Under the pieces are notes generated by a model. That model was not told where the DNA came from, searched no databases, and worked only from the letters and a program-made list of their open reading frames with translations. Positions 18,695-26,718 of a DNA stretch of 64,000 nt are shown here, one piece after another. Source of the stretch: Nocardia concava NBRC 100430 (GTDB lineage Bacteria; Actinomycetota; Actinomycetes; Mycobacteriales; Mycobacteriaceae). Each line of letters begins with the position of its first letter. Positions within the stretch are counted from its first letter, which is position 1. Location of the stretch: positions 23,370 to 87,369 of the forward strand of contig NZ_BAFX01000094.1 in assembly GCF_000308815.1 (NCBI RefSeq). The letters are read 5' to 3'. Made by a program: the position numbers and the translations under genes.

Positions 18695-18705
18695 TGTCTG
18701 GGACA
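18695..18705. promoter_or_regulatory. TGTC-N3-GACA palindrome (operator candidate)
   Basis: TGTCTGGGACA is a perfect 4+4 inverted repeat with a 3-nt spacer, located between divergent SDR and SRPBCC genes. The same element occurs at 21437-21451 and 26696-26706, and as a 3+4 partial copy at 27524-27536, so it is probably the site of a common regulator. Confidence 0.55.
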
Positions 18706-18726
18706 ATTTCGGAAGGGAACCGCTCA

Positions 18727-19320
18727 ATGAACACCACCGTCATCGCCATCATCGCCATACTGCTCGTCCTCGGAGCACTCGGCGCGGGCATCGCTGTGTT
18801 CCTTCTACGCGGCTGGGCCACAGGGGTACTGGCCGGCGGCGGCTTCTCGGTCCGCCCGCTGACCGCCGAACAGATCGACCCCTTTCTCACCGACGCCGCC
18901 TTCACCGTCACCGTCCGCCGCGAATTCCCCTTCCCGCCGCACAAGGTCTGGGATGCGCTGCAACTCAATGGCACCTTCTCCTGGATTCCCTTGGTCAACG
19001 GCATCCACTATCGCGGCGACTATCGCCGCGAGGGCGCATCCCGCAGCTTCGACGGATTGCTGTTCGCCTGTGAGGAAAAGGTGGTCACCATGGCACAACA
19101 CACGCGACTGTCGGTTACAGGAACACGAATCTCGATTCCCTTCGCCATAGACGCTTTCGCACAGGACTACCGGCTCGCCGAAACCGCGGGCGGCACCATG
19201 CTGACCTGGACAATCGCCTTCCGGCCGCGGCTGCTGACCTTCCTCCCGCTGCGCTGGGCCGCCCCGTTCGTGAAACCTTTCCTCTCGCTGGGAATCCGCG
19301 GATTGGCAGCACGCATCTGA
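18727..19320 (+). CDS. Membrane-anchored SRPBCC-type protein
   Basis: A 197-residue protein: one N-terminal membrane segment (residues 3-27, VIAIIAILLVLGALGAGIAV) followed by a START/Bet-v1-like (SRPBCC) domain with FPFPPHKVWDALQLNGTFSWIP. SRPBCC domains bind hydrophobic ligands such as lipids or polyketides; the anchor places this one at the membrane. GGAAGGGAA lies upstream. Its promoter carries the TGTC-N3-GACA site, so it may be co-regulated with the SDR genes. Confidence 0.7.
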   Translation: MNTTVIAIIAILLVLGALGAGIAVFLLRGWATGVLAGGGFSVRPLTAEQIDPFLTDAAFTVTVRREFPFPPHKVWDALQLNGTFSWIPLVNGIHYRGDYRREGASRSFDGLLFACEEKVVTMAQHTRLSVTGTRISIPFAIDAFAQDYRLAETAGGTMLTWTIAFRPRLLTFLPLRWAAPFVKPFLSLGIRGLAARI

Positions 19321-19415
19321 GTGTCGTCCTGCTTCGACAGGATTTCCGGGCTAGCCTCGCAGGCGCTCGTGAATTCTCTGCAGGACATGCCAATTGGTCG
19401 AAAAGGATACGAAAA

Positions 19416-20675
19416 GTGAATAGCCTGGCAGACTTCTCCACTCGCAACGGCGGATTCCGCAATGTCGTGGTTACCGCGGTCGAGATGACCACCTCGATCG
19501 CACCCGATACGGAGGGCACCTGGCAGGGACTGCTGTCCGGGGCCAGCGGCATCGCCACCCTCACCGATCCGGAAATCACCGAGCTGAACCTGCCCGTCAC
19601 CATCGGCGGCAAACTCGCGGCGGACCCGACCGACGAGCTGGATCGAATCAAGAAGCGCCGCATGTGTTACGTGCAGCAGATGTCGTATGTGATGGGAAAG
19701 CGCCTGTGGGCCACCGCCGGTAGCCCCGAGGTCGACAAGGACCGCCTGGGCGTGTGCATCGGCACCGGCCTCGGCGGCGCGGACACCATCGTCGACGCCA
19801 ATGACGCCATGCGCGATCACGGCTACCGCAAGGTGTCGCCGTTCGCGGTGCCCATGTCCATGCCCAATGGCGTCTCCGGCGTGGTCGGCCTGGAGATCGG
19901 GGCGCGCGCCAGCCTGGTCACGCCGGTGTCGGCGTGCGCGTCGGGCAATGAGGCGCTGGTGCACGCGTGGCGCTCCATCGTGCTCGGCGAGGCCGACATG
20001 ATCGTGGCGGGCGGCGTCGAGGGATACATCAATCCCGTTGCGATCGCCGGTTTCTCGATGGCGCGCGCCTTGAGCACCCGTCTCGACGAGCCCGAACGCG
20101 CCTCGCGCCCCTTCGACCGGGATCGCGACGGTTTCGTCTTCGGCGAGGCCGCGGCGCTGCTGCTGGTCGAGGCCGAGGACCACGCCCTGGCGCGCGGGGC
20201 CAAGCCGCTGGCGCGACTACTCGGTGCGGGCCTGACCGCCGACGGCTACCACATGGTCGCCCCCGATCCGGAGGGTCTGGGCTGCGCCCGCGCCATGCGC
20301 CGCGCGCTCGAGTCCGCCGGTGTGAGCGCCGCGGAGGTCGATCACGTCAATGCCCACGCCACCGGCACCAGCATCGGAGATCTGGCCGAGGCCAAGGGCA
20401 TTGCCGCCGCCGTCGGCACCCACCCGTCGGTGTACGCGCCGAAATCCGCGCTGGGCCATTCGGTGGGCGCGGTCGGCGCGCTCGAGGCGATCATCTCCGT
20501 GCTCACCCTGCGCGATCAGGTGATCCCCCCGACCCTGAATCTCGAAAACCAGGACCCCGAGGTCGATCTCGACGTGGTGCACACCAAACCCCGCCACACC
20601 GATGTCGAATTCGCGCTGAACAACTCCTTCGGCTTCGGCGGCCACAACGCGGCGGTGCTGTTCGGGCGCTACTGA
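19416..20675 (+). CDS. Beta-ketoacyl-ACP synthase of the KasA/KasB type
   Basis: A 419-residue condensing enzyme close in length and motifs to mycobacterial KasA/KasB. The catalytic set is complete: Cys174 in VSACASGNEA, His314 in NAHATGTS, Lys343 in APKSALGHS and His348, each offset by three from KasA numbering as I remember it. It should elongate long acyl-ACP chains in FAS-II. Unlike the usual fabD-acpM-kasA-kasB operon, it stands alone beside lipid-type SDR genes, so it is probably a second, specialised copy. Its 3' end overlaps the convergent SDR gene by 7 bp. Confidence 0.88.
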   Translation: MNSLADFSTRNGGFRNVVVTAVEMTTSIAPDTEGTWQGLLSGASGIATLTDPEITELNLPVTIGGKLAADPTDELDRIKKRRMCYVQQMSYVMGKRLWATAGSPEVDKDRLGVCIGTGLGGADTIVDANDAMRDHGYRKVSPFAVPMSMPNGVSGVVGLEIGARASLVTPVSACASGNEALVHAWRSIVLGEADMIVAGGVEGYINPVAIAGFSMARALSTRLDEPERASRPFDRDRDGFVFGEAAALLLVEAEDHALARGAKPLARLLGAGLTADGYHMVAPDPEGLGCARAMRRALESAGVSAAEVDHVNAHATGTSIGDLAEAKGIAAAVGTHPSVYAPKSALGHSVGAVGALEAIISVLTLRDQVIPPTLNLENQDPEVDLDVVHTKPRHTDVEFALNNSFGFGGHNAAVLFGRY

Positions 20676-21373
20676 CGGCCGTCCAGCTTGGCGGTCAGAT
20701 AGTCGTCGATACGGGTCAGGACGCGAGTGCGCAGGCCGGTCAGCCTGTCCGGCTCGAGCACTCGCGCCGCCGCCCGAATGATCGCGCGTGCGGCCTGCTC
20801 GTCGGAATCAGGCCCCGGGCATACCGCGGTCACTCGTACCCCCGTCCCCGCGAACTCCAATCGCAAGCCCTCGGTGAGCATCTGCGCCGCCGCCTTGCTG
20901 GCGCAATACGCCGTGCTCAGCGGAACCGGCGTGAACGCCGCCACCGAGGTGACATTGATGATGCGCCCGCCGCGCCCGGAGTCGATCATCTGCCGCCCGA
21001 AATGCGTGCAGCCGTGGACCAATCCCCACACGTTCACGTCCATCAGCCGCTCCCAATCCTCGAGCGAATGCTCGAGAAACGGTCCGGCCGTGGCGTATCG
21101 GGCAGTGTTGACCAGCACGTTCGGTGTCCCGAACTCGGCGCGCACATCCTCGGCGAAGCTCTCCATCGCCACCGCGTCGGCCACATCCACCGCGAACGGC
21201 GCGGCCTCGCCGCCGAATTCCTCGATGCTCTCCACGGTTTGGACCGCCCGGTCCTTGTCCAGATCCGCGACGACGACCACGGCCCGCTCGCGCGCGAAGC
21301 GCCGGGCCACCGCGCGGCCGATGCCGCCGCCGGCACCGGTAACGACGACAACCTCGTTTACGAAGCCTGTCAT
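20669..21373 (-). CDS. SDR oxidoreductase with altered NNAG motif
   Basis: A 234-residue SDR. TGAGGGIGRA near residue 11 and catalytic SVAAFT...YCASK are intact, but the NNAG motif reads NTAR (VLVNTARYATAG), an unusual change at the adenine/ribose side of the cofactor site. The ATG at 21373 has GAGGAA upstream; the longer reading adds a tail without SD. It is divergent from and clearly paralogous to the next SDR (shared VHGC, SSIAAFTP / TSVAAFTP and VVCPG/AVCPG segments), with an operator-like palindrome between them. Confidence 0.85.
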   Translation of the reverse strand: MTGFVNEVVVVTGAGGGIGRAVARRFARERAVVVVADLDKDRAVQTVESIEEFGGEAAPFAVDVADAVAMESFAEDVRAEFGTPNVLVNTARYATAGPFLEHSLEDWERLMDVNVWGLVHGCTHFGRQMIDSGRGGRIINVTSVAAFTPVPLSTAYCASKAAAQMLTEGLRLEFAGTGVRVTAVCPGPDSDEQAARAIIRAAARVLEPDRLTGLRTRVLTRIDDYLTAKLDGRQ

Positions 21374-21436
21374 GAGGTTCCTCTGTTTCCGCTGCTGCGG
21401 CGCTGCGTTCGTGAAATGAACATCCAAGTGGCGTCT

Positions 21437-21451
21437 ACTGTCCCAGACAGT
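21437..21451. promoter_or_regulatory. 15-bp palindromic operator between divergent SDR genes
   Basis: ACTGTC-CCA-GACAGT is a perfect 6+6 inverted repeat and the longest version of the TGTC-N3-GACA element found four times between 18.7 and 27.5 kb. It lies 33 bp before the rightward gene and 64 bp before the leftward one, next to an AT-rich TATATACT that could be a -10 region. Confidence 0.65.
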
Positions 21452-21483
21452 ATATACTCTTCCTTCTCCACCGGAGGAGCAGA

Positions 21484-22479
21484 ATGCAGCGCCTGATACG
21501 AAAACCCTTCCGCCCCGATATCGCGGTGGTGACCGGGGCGGGCAGCGGCATCGGCCGGGGCACCGCCAAGGCGCTCGCGGCCCGCGGCGCCGAGGTCGTG
21601 GTCGCCGACATCAACTTCGCGACCGCGAAAGACACGGTGTCCCTGATCCGTTCGGCGGGCGGCTCGGCCTACCCCTATGCCCTTGATGTCGGCGATCCCC
21701 TGGCGCTGGAGACCTTCGCCGACTATGTGGCCTCCCAGCACGGCGTCCCCGATGTGGTGGTCAACAATGCCGGAATCGTCGTCGGCGGCCCGTTCTTCGA
21801 TATCCGGCCCGCCGACCTGCATCGCATCGCCGATGTGAACCTCACCGCCATCGTGCACGGCTGCAGGCTGTTCGGCGCGCAGATGGCCGCCCGCGGCCGC
21901 GGCGGGCACCTGGTCAACATCTCCTCCATCGCCGCCTTCACCCCGATGCGCCTGGGCACGCCGTACGCCTTCACCGCGGCGGGCGTCAAGCATTTCAGCG
22001 AAACCCTGCGCGCCGAACTGGCTTCCGAACGCATCGGCGTGACCGTCGTCTGCCCCGGCCTGATAGCCACCAATCTGGCCGCCACCGCCACCCTGGCCAC
22101 CCTGAGCACCGAGCAGGTCGCCATCACCCGGCAGATCGTGGTGAAGGGCATGACACTGCTGGGTATGCACCCGGACAAGGCGGGACGCAGGATCGTGGAA
22201 GCGGTCGAACGCAATCGCACGATCCTGCCGCTGCGCCTGGAATCGTGGCTGGCCTACCGCCTGACCCGTGCCTTCCCCCGCACCAGCCACACCCTCATGC
22301 GGGTGGTCAGCGGACCCGAGGTAGAGCGGGTCGTCCGGTTCGTCATCGACCACCCCGGTTTCCTCGGCGTGGCCCGGGAAGCGGCCGAGATAATGCCCCA
22401 ACGTCACGGTCTCCAAACGTATTGGGAGCCGCCGGAATACGATGACCCTCCAGCACCACCGATTCCACTGAGGAGATAA
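21484..22479 (+). CDS. SDR-family protein lacking the catalytic Lys
   Basis: A 331-residue SDR with TGAGSGIGRG near residue 17 and intact NNAG, catalytic Ser in NISSIAAFTP, but the Y-x-x-x-K motif reads YAFTA, so the catalytic Lys is Ala. The C-terminal 90 residues form an extension (LESWLAYRLTRAFPRTS) seen in lipid-related actinomycete SDRs such as the EphD-type domain. It may be a non-catalytic partner of the divergent SDR, or use another proton relay. GGAGGAGC lies before the ATG. It is followed after 5 bp by a tiny membrane-protein gene. Confidence 0.8.
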   Translation: MQRLIRKPFRPDIAVVTGAGSGIGRGTAKALAARGAEVVVADINFATAKDTVSLIRSAGGSAYPYALDVGDPLALETFADYVASQHGVPDVVVNNAGIVVGGPFFDIRPADLHRIADVNLTAIVHGCRLFGAQMAARGRGGHLVNISSIAAFTPMRLGTPYAFTAAGVKHFSETLRAELASERIGVTVVCPGLIATNLAATATLATLSTEQVAITRQIVVKGMTLLGMHPDKAGRRIVEAVERNRTILPLRLESWLAYRLTRAFPRTSHTLMRVVSGPEVERVVRFVIDHPGFLGVAREAAEIMPQRHGLQTYWEPPEYDDPPAPPIPLRR

Positions 22480-22484
22480 CCGCG

Positions 22485-22601
22485 ATGAGCGATCAGCCAC
22501 CAGCCGAACCACCGACCCGGAGCGCCCGGGTGATCCTGGCCTTCATGGCGATCGCTGTCATCACCGCGCTGGTCACGGCCGCCATGGTGGCCGCCGGCTG
22601 A
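22485..22601 (+). CDS. 38-residue single-pass membrane protein
   Basis: A short reading frame (MSDQPPAEPPTRSAR, then a hydrophobic segment of about 22 residues ending MVAAG). AGGAGA lies nine bases before the ATG, inside the last codons of the preceding SDR gene, and the gap is 5 bp, so translational coupling is likely. N-terminal Pro-rich part and Arg residues before the membrane segment suggest an N-in topology. No family is recognised; an accessory subunit of the SDR is a guess. Confidence 0.6.
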   Translation: MSDQPPAEPPTRSARVILAFMAIAVITALVTAAMVAAG

Positions 22602-22622
22602 ATCAGGAGTCGAGCAGAGCGG

Positions 22623-24164
22623 TCAGCAGTCGAGCACGGCGCGCAGCGCCGCGGCGAGCGCGGGGCTGATCGGGACGAGCAGGTCCACATTGCGGTCGGC
22701 GGGCGTACCGGCCGAGTACGGGCCGCCCACCCGGGTCGGCTCGATGCGGGACAGTTCCCGGTGCCAGGCCGCGAGATCCCACAGGTCCAGTGCGGCGCCC
22801 GGGCGGGCCGAGGCGGCGTGATCGATCATGGTCGACCGGATGGCCAGCAGATCACCGGTCGAATCCGGCTGCGGCAGCGAGATTTCCAGGGATCGGGTCT
22901 GACACGGCCACTCGCACAGGCCCGAGGTGAGCAGATGCCAGAAGCCGCCGTCCGCGCGGGCGTGCGGGACAACGGAATTGCGATGCTCGTGACCGGCGAT
23001 CCAGAGCACCACATTGCCGAAGCGGTGCACGAGCGCCTCGAGGTCGGCGGCGTGACAGCGCTGTTCGTCGTCGGCGCCCGCGGTGGTGTTGTTCATCATG
23101 CCGAGTCCGTGATGCGAGGCGAGCACCACGACCCGATCGGTATTGCCGGTCCGCACCGGCGCCCCGTCCTCGCCCGAATACGACGAGTGCACCTCGGCCA
23201 GCCGTTCGATCAGCCAATCCCGTTGCCGCGCACCGATACTGCCCGTGACGTGACCGGCCGGATGCGTGGAGTCCAGCACGATCACGCGCAGACCGGGGAC
23301 CGCGTCGTAGCAGTAGTAGGTGGTGCCGTCCGCGAGATTCTGCTCGGTGAAGCCGTGGCCGGGCGGCTGGGTGGGGCTGTCCAGGTGGGCCCGGACGTAC
23401 TCGGCCGGGCTGATCACGCGGCGATCCGCGCGCGGCGGAATCGGCCGGGACTCACCGTGCGACAGGACGGTCGGATCGGTGACATAGAGATCCATCGGGT
23501 CACCCGACGGTTCGAACCCGAGTGCGACCGGCTGCCGGTCCCCCGTCACCAGCGCCTGGAACTCCGGCGTGAGCGGTGCCCGCCCCTGGACCAGGCAATC
23601 GTGATTGCCGAAGCAGCCCAGCCACGGCACGCCCAGCCCCTCGGTGACGAACGGCTCGCCCGCCGCGGCCAGCAGCCCCGGCACATCCGGGAATCCGTGG
23701 TCGCGCTTGTACACATCGCGGGACTCGGGCTCCGGATTGTAGAACTCCCCTGAAATCGCCCGCGACGGTTGCGATTCCGGGTCGCCGACACCGAAGTTCG
23801 GATCCACCTCGGCCCCGCCGTCGAGCAGCGCCAGCAACGCGGTCAGCTCATTGGCCTGCGCGCTGTCGATGCTGTCGCCGGTCGTGAGCACGAAATCCGT
23901 TCCGCCGCCCGCGATCTCGCGCACCGCACGCACGCTCGCCTCGATGGCGTGCAGGAGCAACGGCTCCTGCGGCCGGTAGGCCGGGAACATGAACCCCCAG
24001 CCGGGCCGACCGGCAAATCGGTGCAGGAACGTGAGTCTGCCCGGCGAATACGGATCCGCGATCTGGAAATCGGTCATCTGCACGAATCGCGCCAGCCGAG
24101 GGCCGGGCCCGGCCGAGCGGCCGGGCGCGAGATCGGTGCGGAGCAGGTGCGGTTCGTCGGTCAC
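22623..24164 (-). CDS. Metallophosphoesterase, PPA1498 family
   Basis: A 513-residue calcineurin-like phosphoesterase. Metal-binding motifs are visible in order: QMTDFQIAD near residue 33, TTGDSID near 100, GNHD (CFGNHDCL) near 190, ASHHGLG and AGHEHRNS in the C-terminal half. Length and the FPAYRPQEPLLLHA segment fit the PPA1498-type family of actinobacterial phosphoesterases; the substrate is unknown. There is no signal peptide. The GTG start overlaps the stop of the upstream MFS gene (GTGA), so the two are translationally coupled and probably act together on an imported phospho-compound or sugar. Confidence 0.85.
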   Translation of the reverse strand: MTDEPHLLRTDLAPGRSAGPGPRLARFVQMTDFQIADPYSPGRLTFLHRFAGRPGWGFMFPAYRPQEPLLLHAIEASVRAVREIAGGGTDFVLTTGDSIDSAQANELTALLALLDGGAEVDPNFGVGDPESQPSRAISGEFYNPEPESRDVYKRDHGFPDVPGLLAAAGEPFVTEGLGVPWLGCFGNHDCLVQGRAPLTPEFQALVTGDRQPVALGFEPSGDPMDLYVTDPTVLSHGESRPIPPRADRRVISPAEYVRAHLDSPTQPPGHGFTEQNLADGTTYYCYDAVPGLRVIVLDSTHPAGHVTGSIGARQRDWLIERLAEVHSSYSGEDGAPVRTGNTDRVVVLASHHGLGMMNNTTAGADDEQRCHAADLEALVHRFGNVVLWIAGHEHRNSVVPHARADGGFWHLLTSGLCEWPCQTRSLEISLPQPDSTGDLLAIRSTMIDHAASARPGAALDLWDLAAWHRELSRIEPTRVGGPYSAGTPADRNVDLLVPISPALAAALRAVLDC

Positions 24165-25528
24165 GCGATCCGATCCTCCAGCGTCGCGGGCCGGCCGCGG
24201 CCGGTATGGGCCGCCGAGAGTTCTTCCAGTGTGCGCCCCTTGGTCTCGGGAGCGAGGGCCACGGCAATGCTCAGCCCGATCACGCTGGCGCCCAAGAAGA
24301 TCCAGAGCACATGGTGCAGACCCCATTTCGAGATGAGGGTGGGCAGCCACAGGGTGCCGACGATGGCGCCGATCCGCGAAGCCGCCGTGGCCAGCCCGTT
24401 CGCCGTGGCCCGCACCGCCGTCGGGAAGACCTCGCTGGGATAGACCAGGTTCACGATGCCGGGCCCGGAGTTGGCGAACAGCACCGCCGCACCGAGCAGC
24501 ACGACCAGTCCGGTCAGTCCGGGGCTCTGCCAGAGCGCGAGAATCGTCAAAGCCACGAACATGCCGGTGAATCCGGTGATCAGCAGCGGCCGTCGGCCCA
24601 CCTTGTCGACCAGCAGCACACCCGTCACCGCGCCGACCACGCCGACCAGCGCGATGATCAGCGATCCGGCGTACTTCCCCGCCGTACTCGTGGTGACCTG
24701 CGCGAGAATCGTCGGCGTGTAGAGCGTGATGCCGTAGTAGGACATCGTGTACATGAACCAGAACCCGCAGCAGAAGAAGGTGAATCGCACCAGCGGCAGG
24801 GTCAGCAGCGCCCGCCACGGCGAACCCGCCTCGGGCGCGGGCACTTCCGCCACCACCCCGCTCGTATCACCCAGCTCGGTCAGCACCGCGCGGGCCTCCT
24901 CCTCGCGCCCCTGCGCCGCCAGCCAGCGCGGCGACTCCGGAATGCTGCGCCGCATCCACAGCACGATCAGCGCGAAGACCGCGCCCAGCACCAGCATCAC
25001 CCGCCACATCGAAGTGCCCAGCGGCAACAGCAGCAGCGCGAACACGTACGTGGTCGCCGCGCCGACGAACCAGGTCGCGCCCAGCCGTGTCATGAGGGTG
25101 CCGCGGCGGCGGGCCGGTGCGTACTCGGCCAGCAGCGAGGTCGAGATGGTGTAGTCCGCGCCGAGCGCGAGCCCGAGCAGGAATCGGGCGACCAAGAGCT
25201 GCACGGCATTCTGGGTGACGGCGGCCAGCAGCGCCAGCACCACGAATCCGATCAGGTTGACGAGGTACATCTTCTTGCGGCCCAGGCGGTCGGTGAGCCG
25301 CCCGAAGACCAACGCGCCCACGAACATTCCGATCACGGCCGCGGCGGACACCGCACCGGTCATGAAGCTGGACATGTGCCACTGCTTGGTGACGGTCGGC
25401 AGGGCCACGGCGATCACGGTGATGTCGTAGCCGTCGAGGAACATTCCGGCGGCCGACAGCACCGTCACCTTGCGGTGGAAGGCGGCCAATTCGGCGGAGT
25501 CGAGAACTGAGAAGGCATCGCGGGGCAC
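24161..25528 (-). CDS. MFS transporter, sugar-porter type
   Basis: A 455-residue 12-segment major facilitator of the sugar/metabolite:H+ symporter group. Signature motifs are DGYDITVIAVALP in segment 1, GRLTDRLGRKKMY between 2 and 3, PESPRWLAAQGREEEA after segment 6, and PETKGRTLEEL at the end. GTG at 25528 follows AAGGAGC. The downstream phosphoesterase gene is coupled by a 4-bp overlap, and a LacI-type repressor gene is divergent with a matching operator between, so uptake is probably inducible by a carbohydrate-like ligand. Confidence 0.88.
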   Translation of the reverse strand: MPRDAFSVLDSAELAAFHRKVTVLSAAGMFLDGYDITVIAVALPTVTKQWHMSSFMTGAVSAAAVIGMFVGALVFGRLTDRLGRKKMYLVNLIGFVVLALLAAVTQNAVQLLVARFLLGLALGADYTISTSLLAEYAPARRRGTLMTRLGATWFVGAATTYVFALLLLPLGTSMWRVMLVLGAVFALIVLWMRRSIPESPRWLAAQGREEEARAVLTELGDTSGVVAEVPAPEAGSPWRALLTLPLVRFTFFCCGFWFMYTMSYYGITLYTPTILAQVTTSTAGKYAGSLIIALVGVVGAVTGVLLVDKVGRRPLLITGFTGMFVALTILALWQSPGLTGLVVLLGAAVLFANSGPGIVNLVYPSEVFPTAVRATANGLATAASRIGAIVGTLWLPTLISKWGLHHVLWIFLGASVIGLSIAVALAPETKGRTLEELSAAHTGRGRPATLEDRIA

Positions 25529-25557
25529 GATGCTCCTTCCGGGTCGGAGCTTGATTA

Positions 25558-25571
25558 CTCAATCGTTTTAG
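25558..25571. promoter_or_regulatory. LacI-type operator
   Basis: CTCAATCGTTTTAG is symmetric at 10 of 14 positions around a central CG, the form CTnAAnCGnTTnAG expected for LacI-family regulators. It lies 30 bp before the MFS start and 100 bp before the lacI-type gene, well placed to repress the divergent MFS-phosphoesterase operon. Confidence 0.6.
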
Positions 25572-25670
25572 CAGAGGTAGCAGGTCCGCCGAAGGGTATC
25601 GCGCCAGAGTCCACCGAATGTTCAGACCAGCATCATCGGCGTTCAGTTCGTGTTCGCTAGGGTGTCGTTC

Positions 25671-26693
25671 GTGCCAGCTGCGCGGGAACCGATCACTCAA
25701 CGCGATGTCGCTGCCTCGCTCGGCGTCTCGATCTCCGCGGTCAGCCTGGCGCTGTCGGGGCGGCCCGGCGTCGGCGAGGAGCTGCGGCAGCGGATTCTCG
25801 AGCGCGCCGCCGAACTCGGCTACCGCCCCAACGCCTCCGCGGTCGCCCTGCGCACCAGCCGGACCCGCGTACTGGGCCTGCTCATCCGCAACCTGCGCAA
25901 TCCGCACTTCCTGGATGTGATCGACGGCTTCGACGAGACCTGCGCCCGCGCCGGATACGAGGTCATGGTCGGCTCCTCCCGCTACGACCCGACCCGGGAG
26001 ACACAGCTGCTCGACGCCTTCCAGCACCGGGCCATCGACGGGCTGGCCATCGCGCCGATCGGAACGAACCATCAAGTCCGGGAACGGTTCTCGGCGACCA
26101 ACCGCCCGATCGTGCTGCTCGACACGGCCGCGCCCGACCGGTCGGCCATGAGCGTCCGCTCCGATCAGGAGACCTCGGTCGAGCTGGCCGTGCGGCATCT
26201 GACCGCACTCGGCCACCGGCGCATCGCCATGGTCGTGGCGCCCACCGACAAGTCACCGGATCCCGAACGCCTGCAGCACTTCCGGCGGCTCGGCACCGAA
26301 CTCGGCTTCACCCCCGACACCGTCACCACCGAACTCTCCGCCGACGCCGCCCGCACCGCTGTCCGCGCGGCCCTCGAGCGCGACCCCGCCGCGCGCCCGA
26401 CCGCCTTCATCACCAACAGCGACTACATCGCCCACACCGTCTACCTCGCGGCCGCCGACCTCGATCTCGCCATCCCGCAAGACATCTCGGTCATCGGCCA
26501 CGACGACCTGCCCACCTCCGCGACCCTGGCTCCGGCCCTGACGACCATCGCGGTGGACCGCCGCAGCATCGGCGAGCACGCGGCCACCCTGCTGATCGAC
26601 TCGCTCGCGGGAAAATCCGCGGCGGAGCCGAATGTCGTCCTGCCGGTGGAGCTTCGAGTCCGCGCCAGCACCGCCCGGCCGTCTCGAACCTAG
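25671..26693 (+). CDS. LacI family transcriptional regulator
   Basis: A 340-residue LacI-family repressor. The N-terminal HTH reads ITQRDVAASLGVSISAVSLALSG with the hinge AAELGYRPNASAVALRT, followed by the periplasmic-binding-like ligand domain (LGLLIRNLRNPHFLDVI; SVIGHDDLP near the end). It most likely represses the divergent MFS-phosphoesterase operon and itself. GTG at 25671 is chosen because the HTH then begins about 8 residues in, as usual; GTG at 25650 is possible. Confidence 0.9.
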   Translation: MPAAREPITQRDVAASLGVSISAVSLALSGRPGVGEELRQRILERAAELGYRPNASAVALRTSRTRVLGLLIRNLRNPHFLDVIDGFDETCARAGYEVMVGSSRYDPTRETQLLDAFQHRAIDGLAIAPIGTNHQVRERFSATNRPIVLLDTAAPDRSAMSVRSDQETSVELAVRHLTALGHRRIAMVVAPTDKSPDPERLQHFRRLGTELGFTPDTVTTELSADAARTAVRAALERDPAARPTAFITNSDYIAHTVYLAAADLDLAIPQDISVIGHDDLPTSATLAPALTTIAVDRRSIGEHAATLLIDSLAGKSAAEPNVVLPVELRVRASTARPSRT

Positions 26694-26695
26694 AT

Positions 26696-26706
26696 TGTCT
26701 CAGACA
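26696..26706. promoter_or_regulatory. TGTC-N3-GACA palindrome between convergent genes
   Basis: TGTCTCAGACA is a perfect 4+4 inverted repeat with 3-nt spacer, directly after the lacI-type stop codon and ahead of the end of the GntR gene. As it is not in front of a gene start it may be an auxiliary site or a chance copy. Confidence 0.35.
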
Positions 26707-26718
26707 TGCCCGCCGCAC

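Noticed and set aside
24165..24818. N-terminal extension of the PPA1498-type phosphoesterase
   Set aside because: Shadow of the MFS gene; the GTG at 24164 overlaps the MFS stop and gives the family length.
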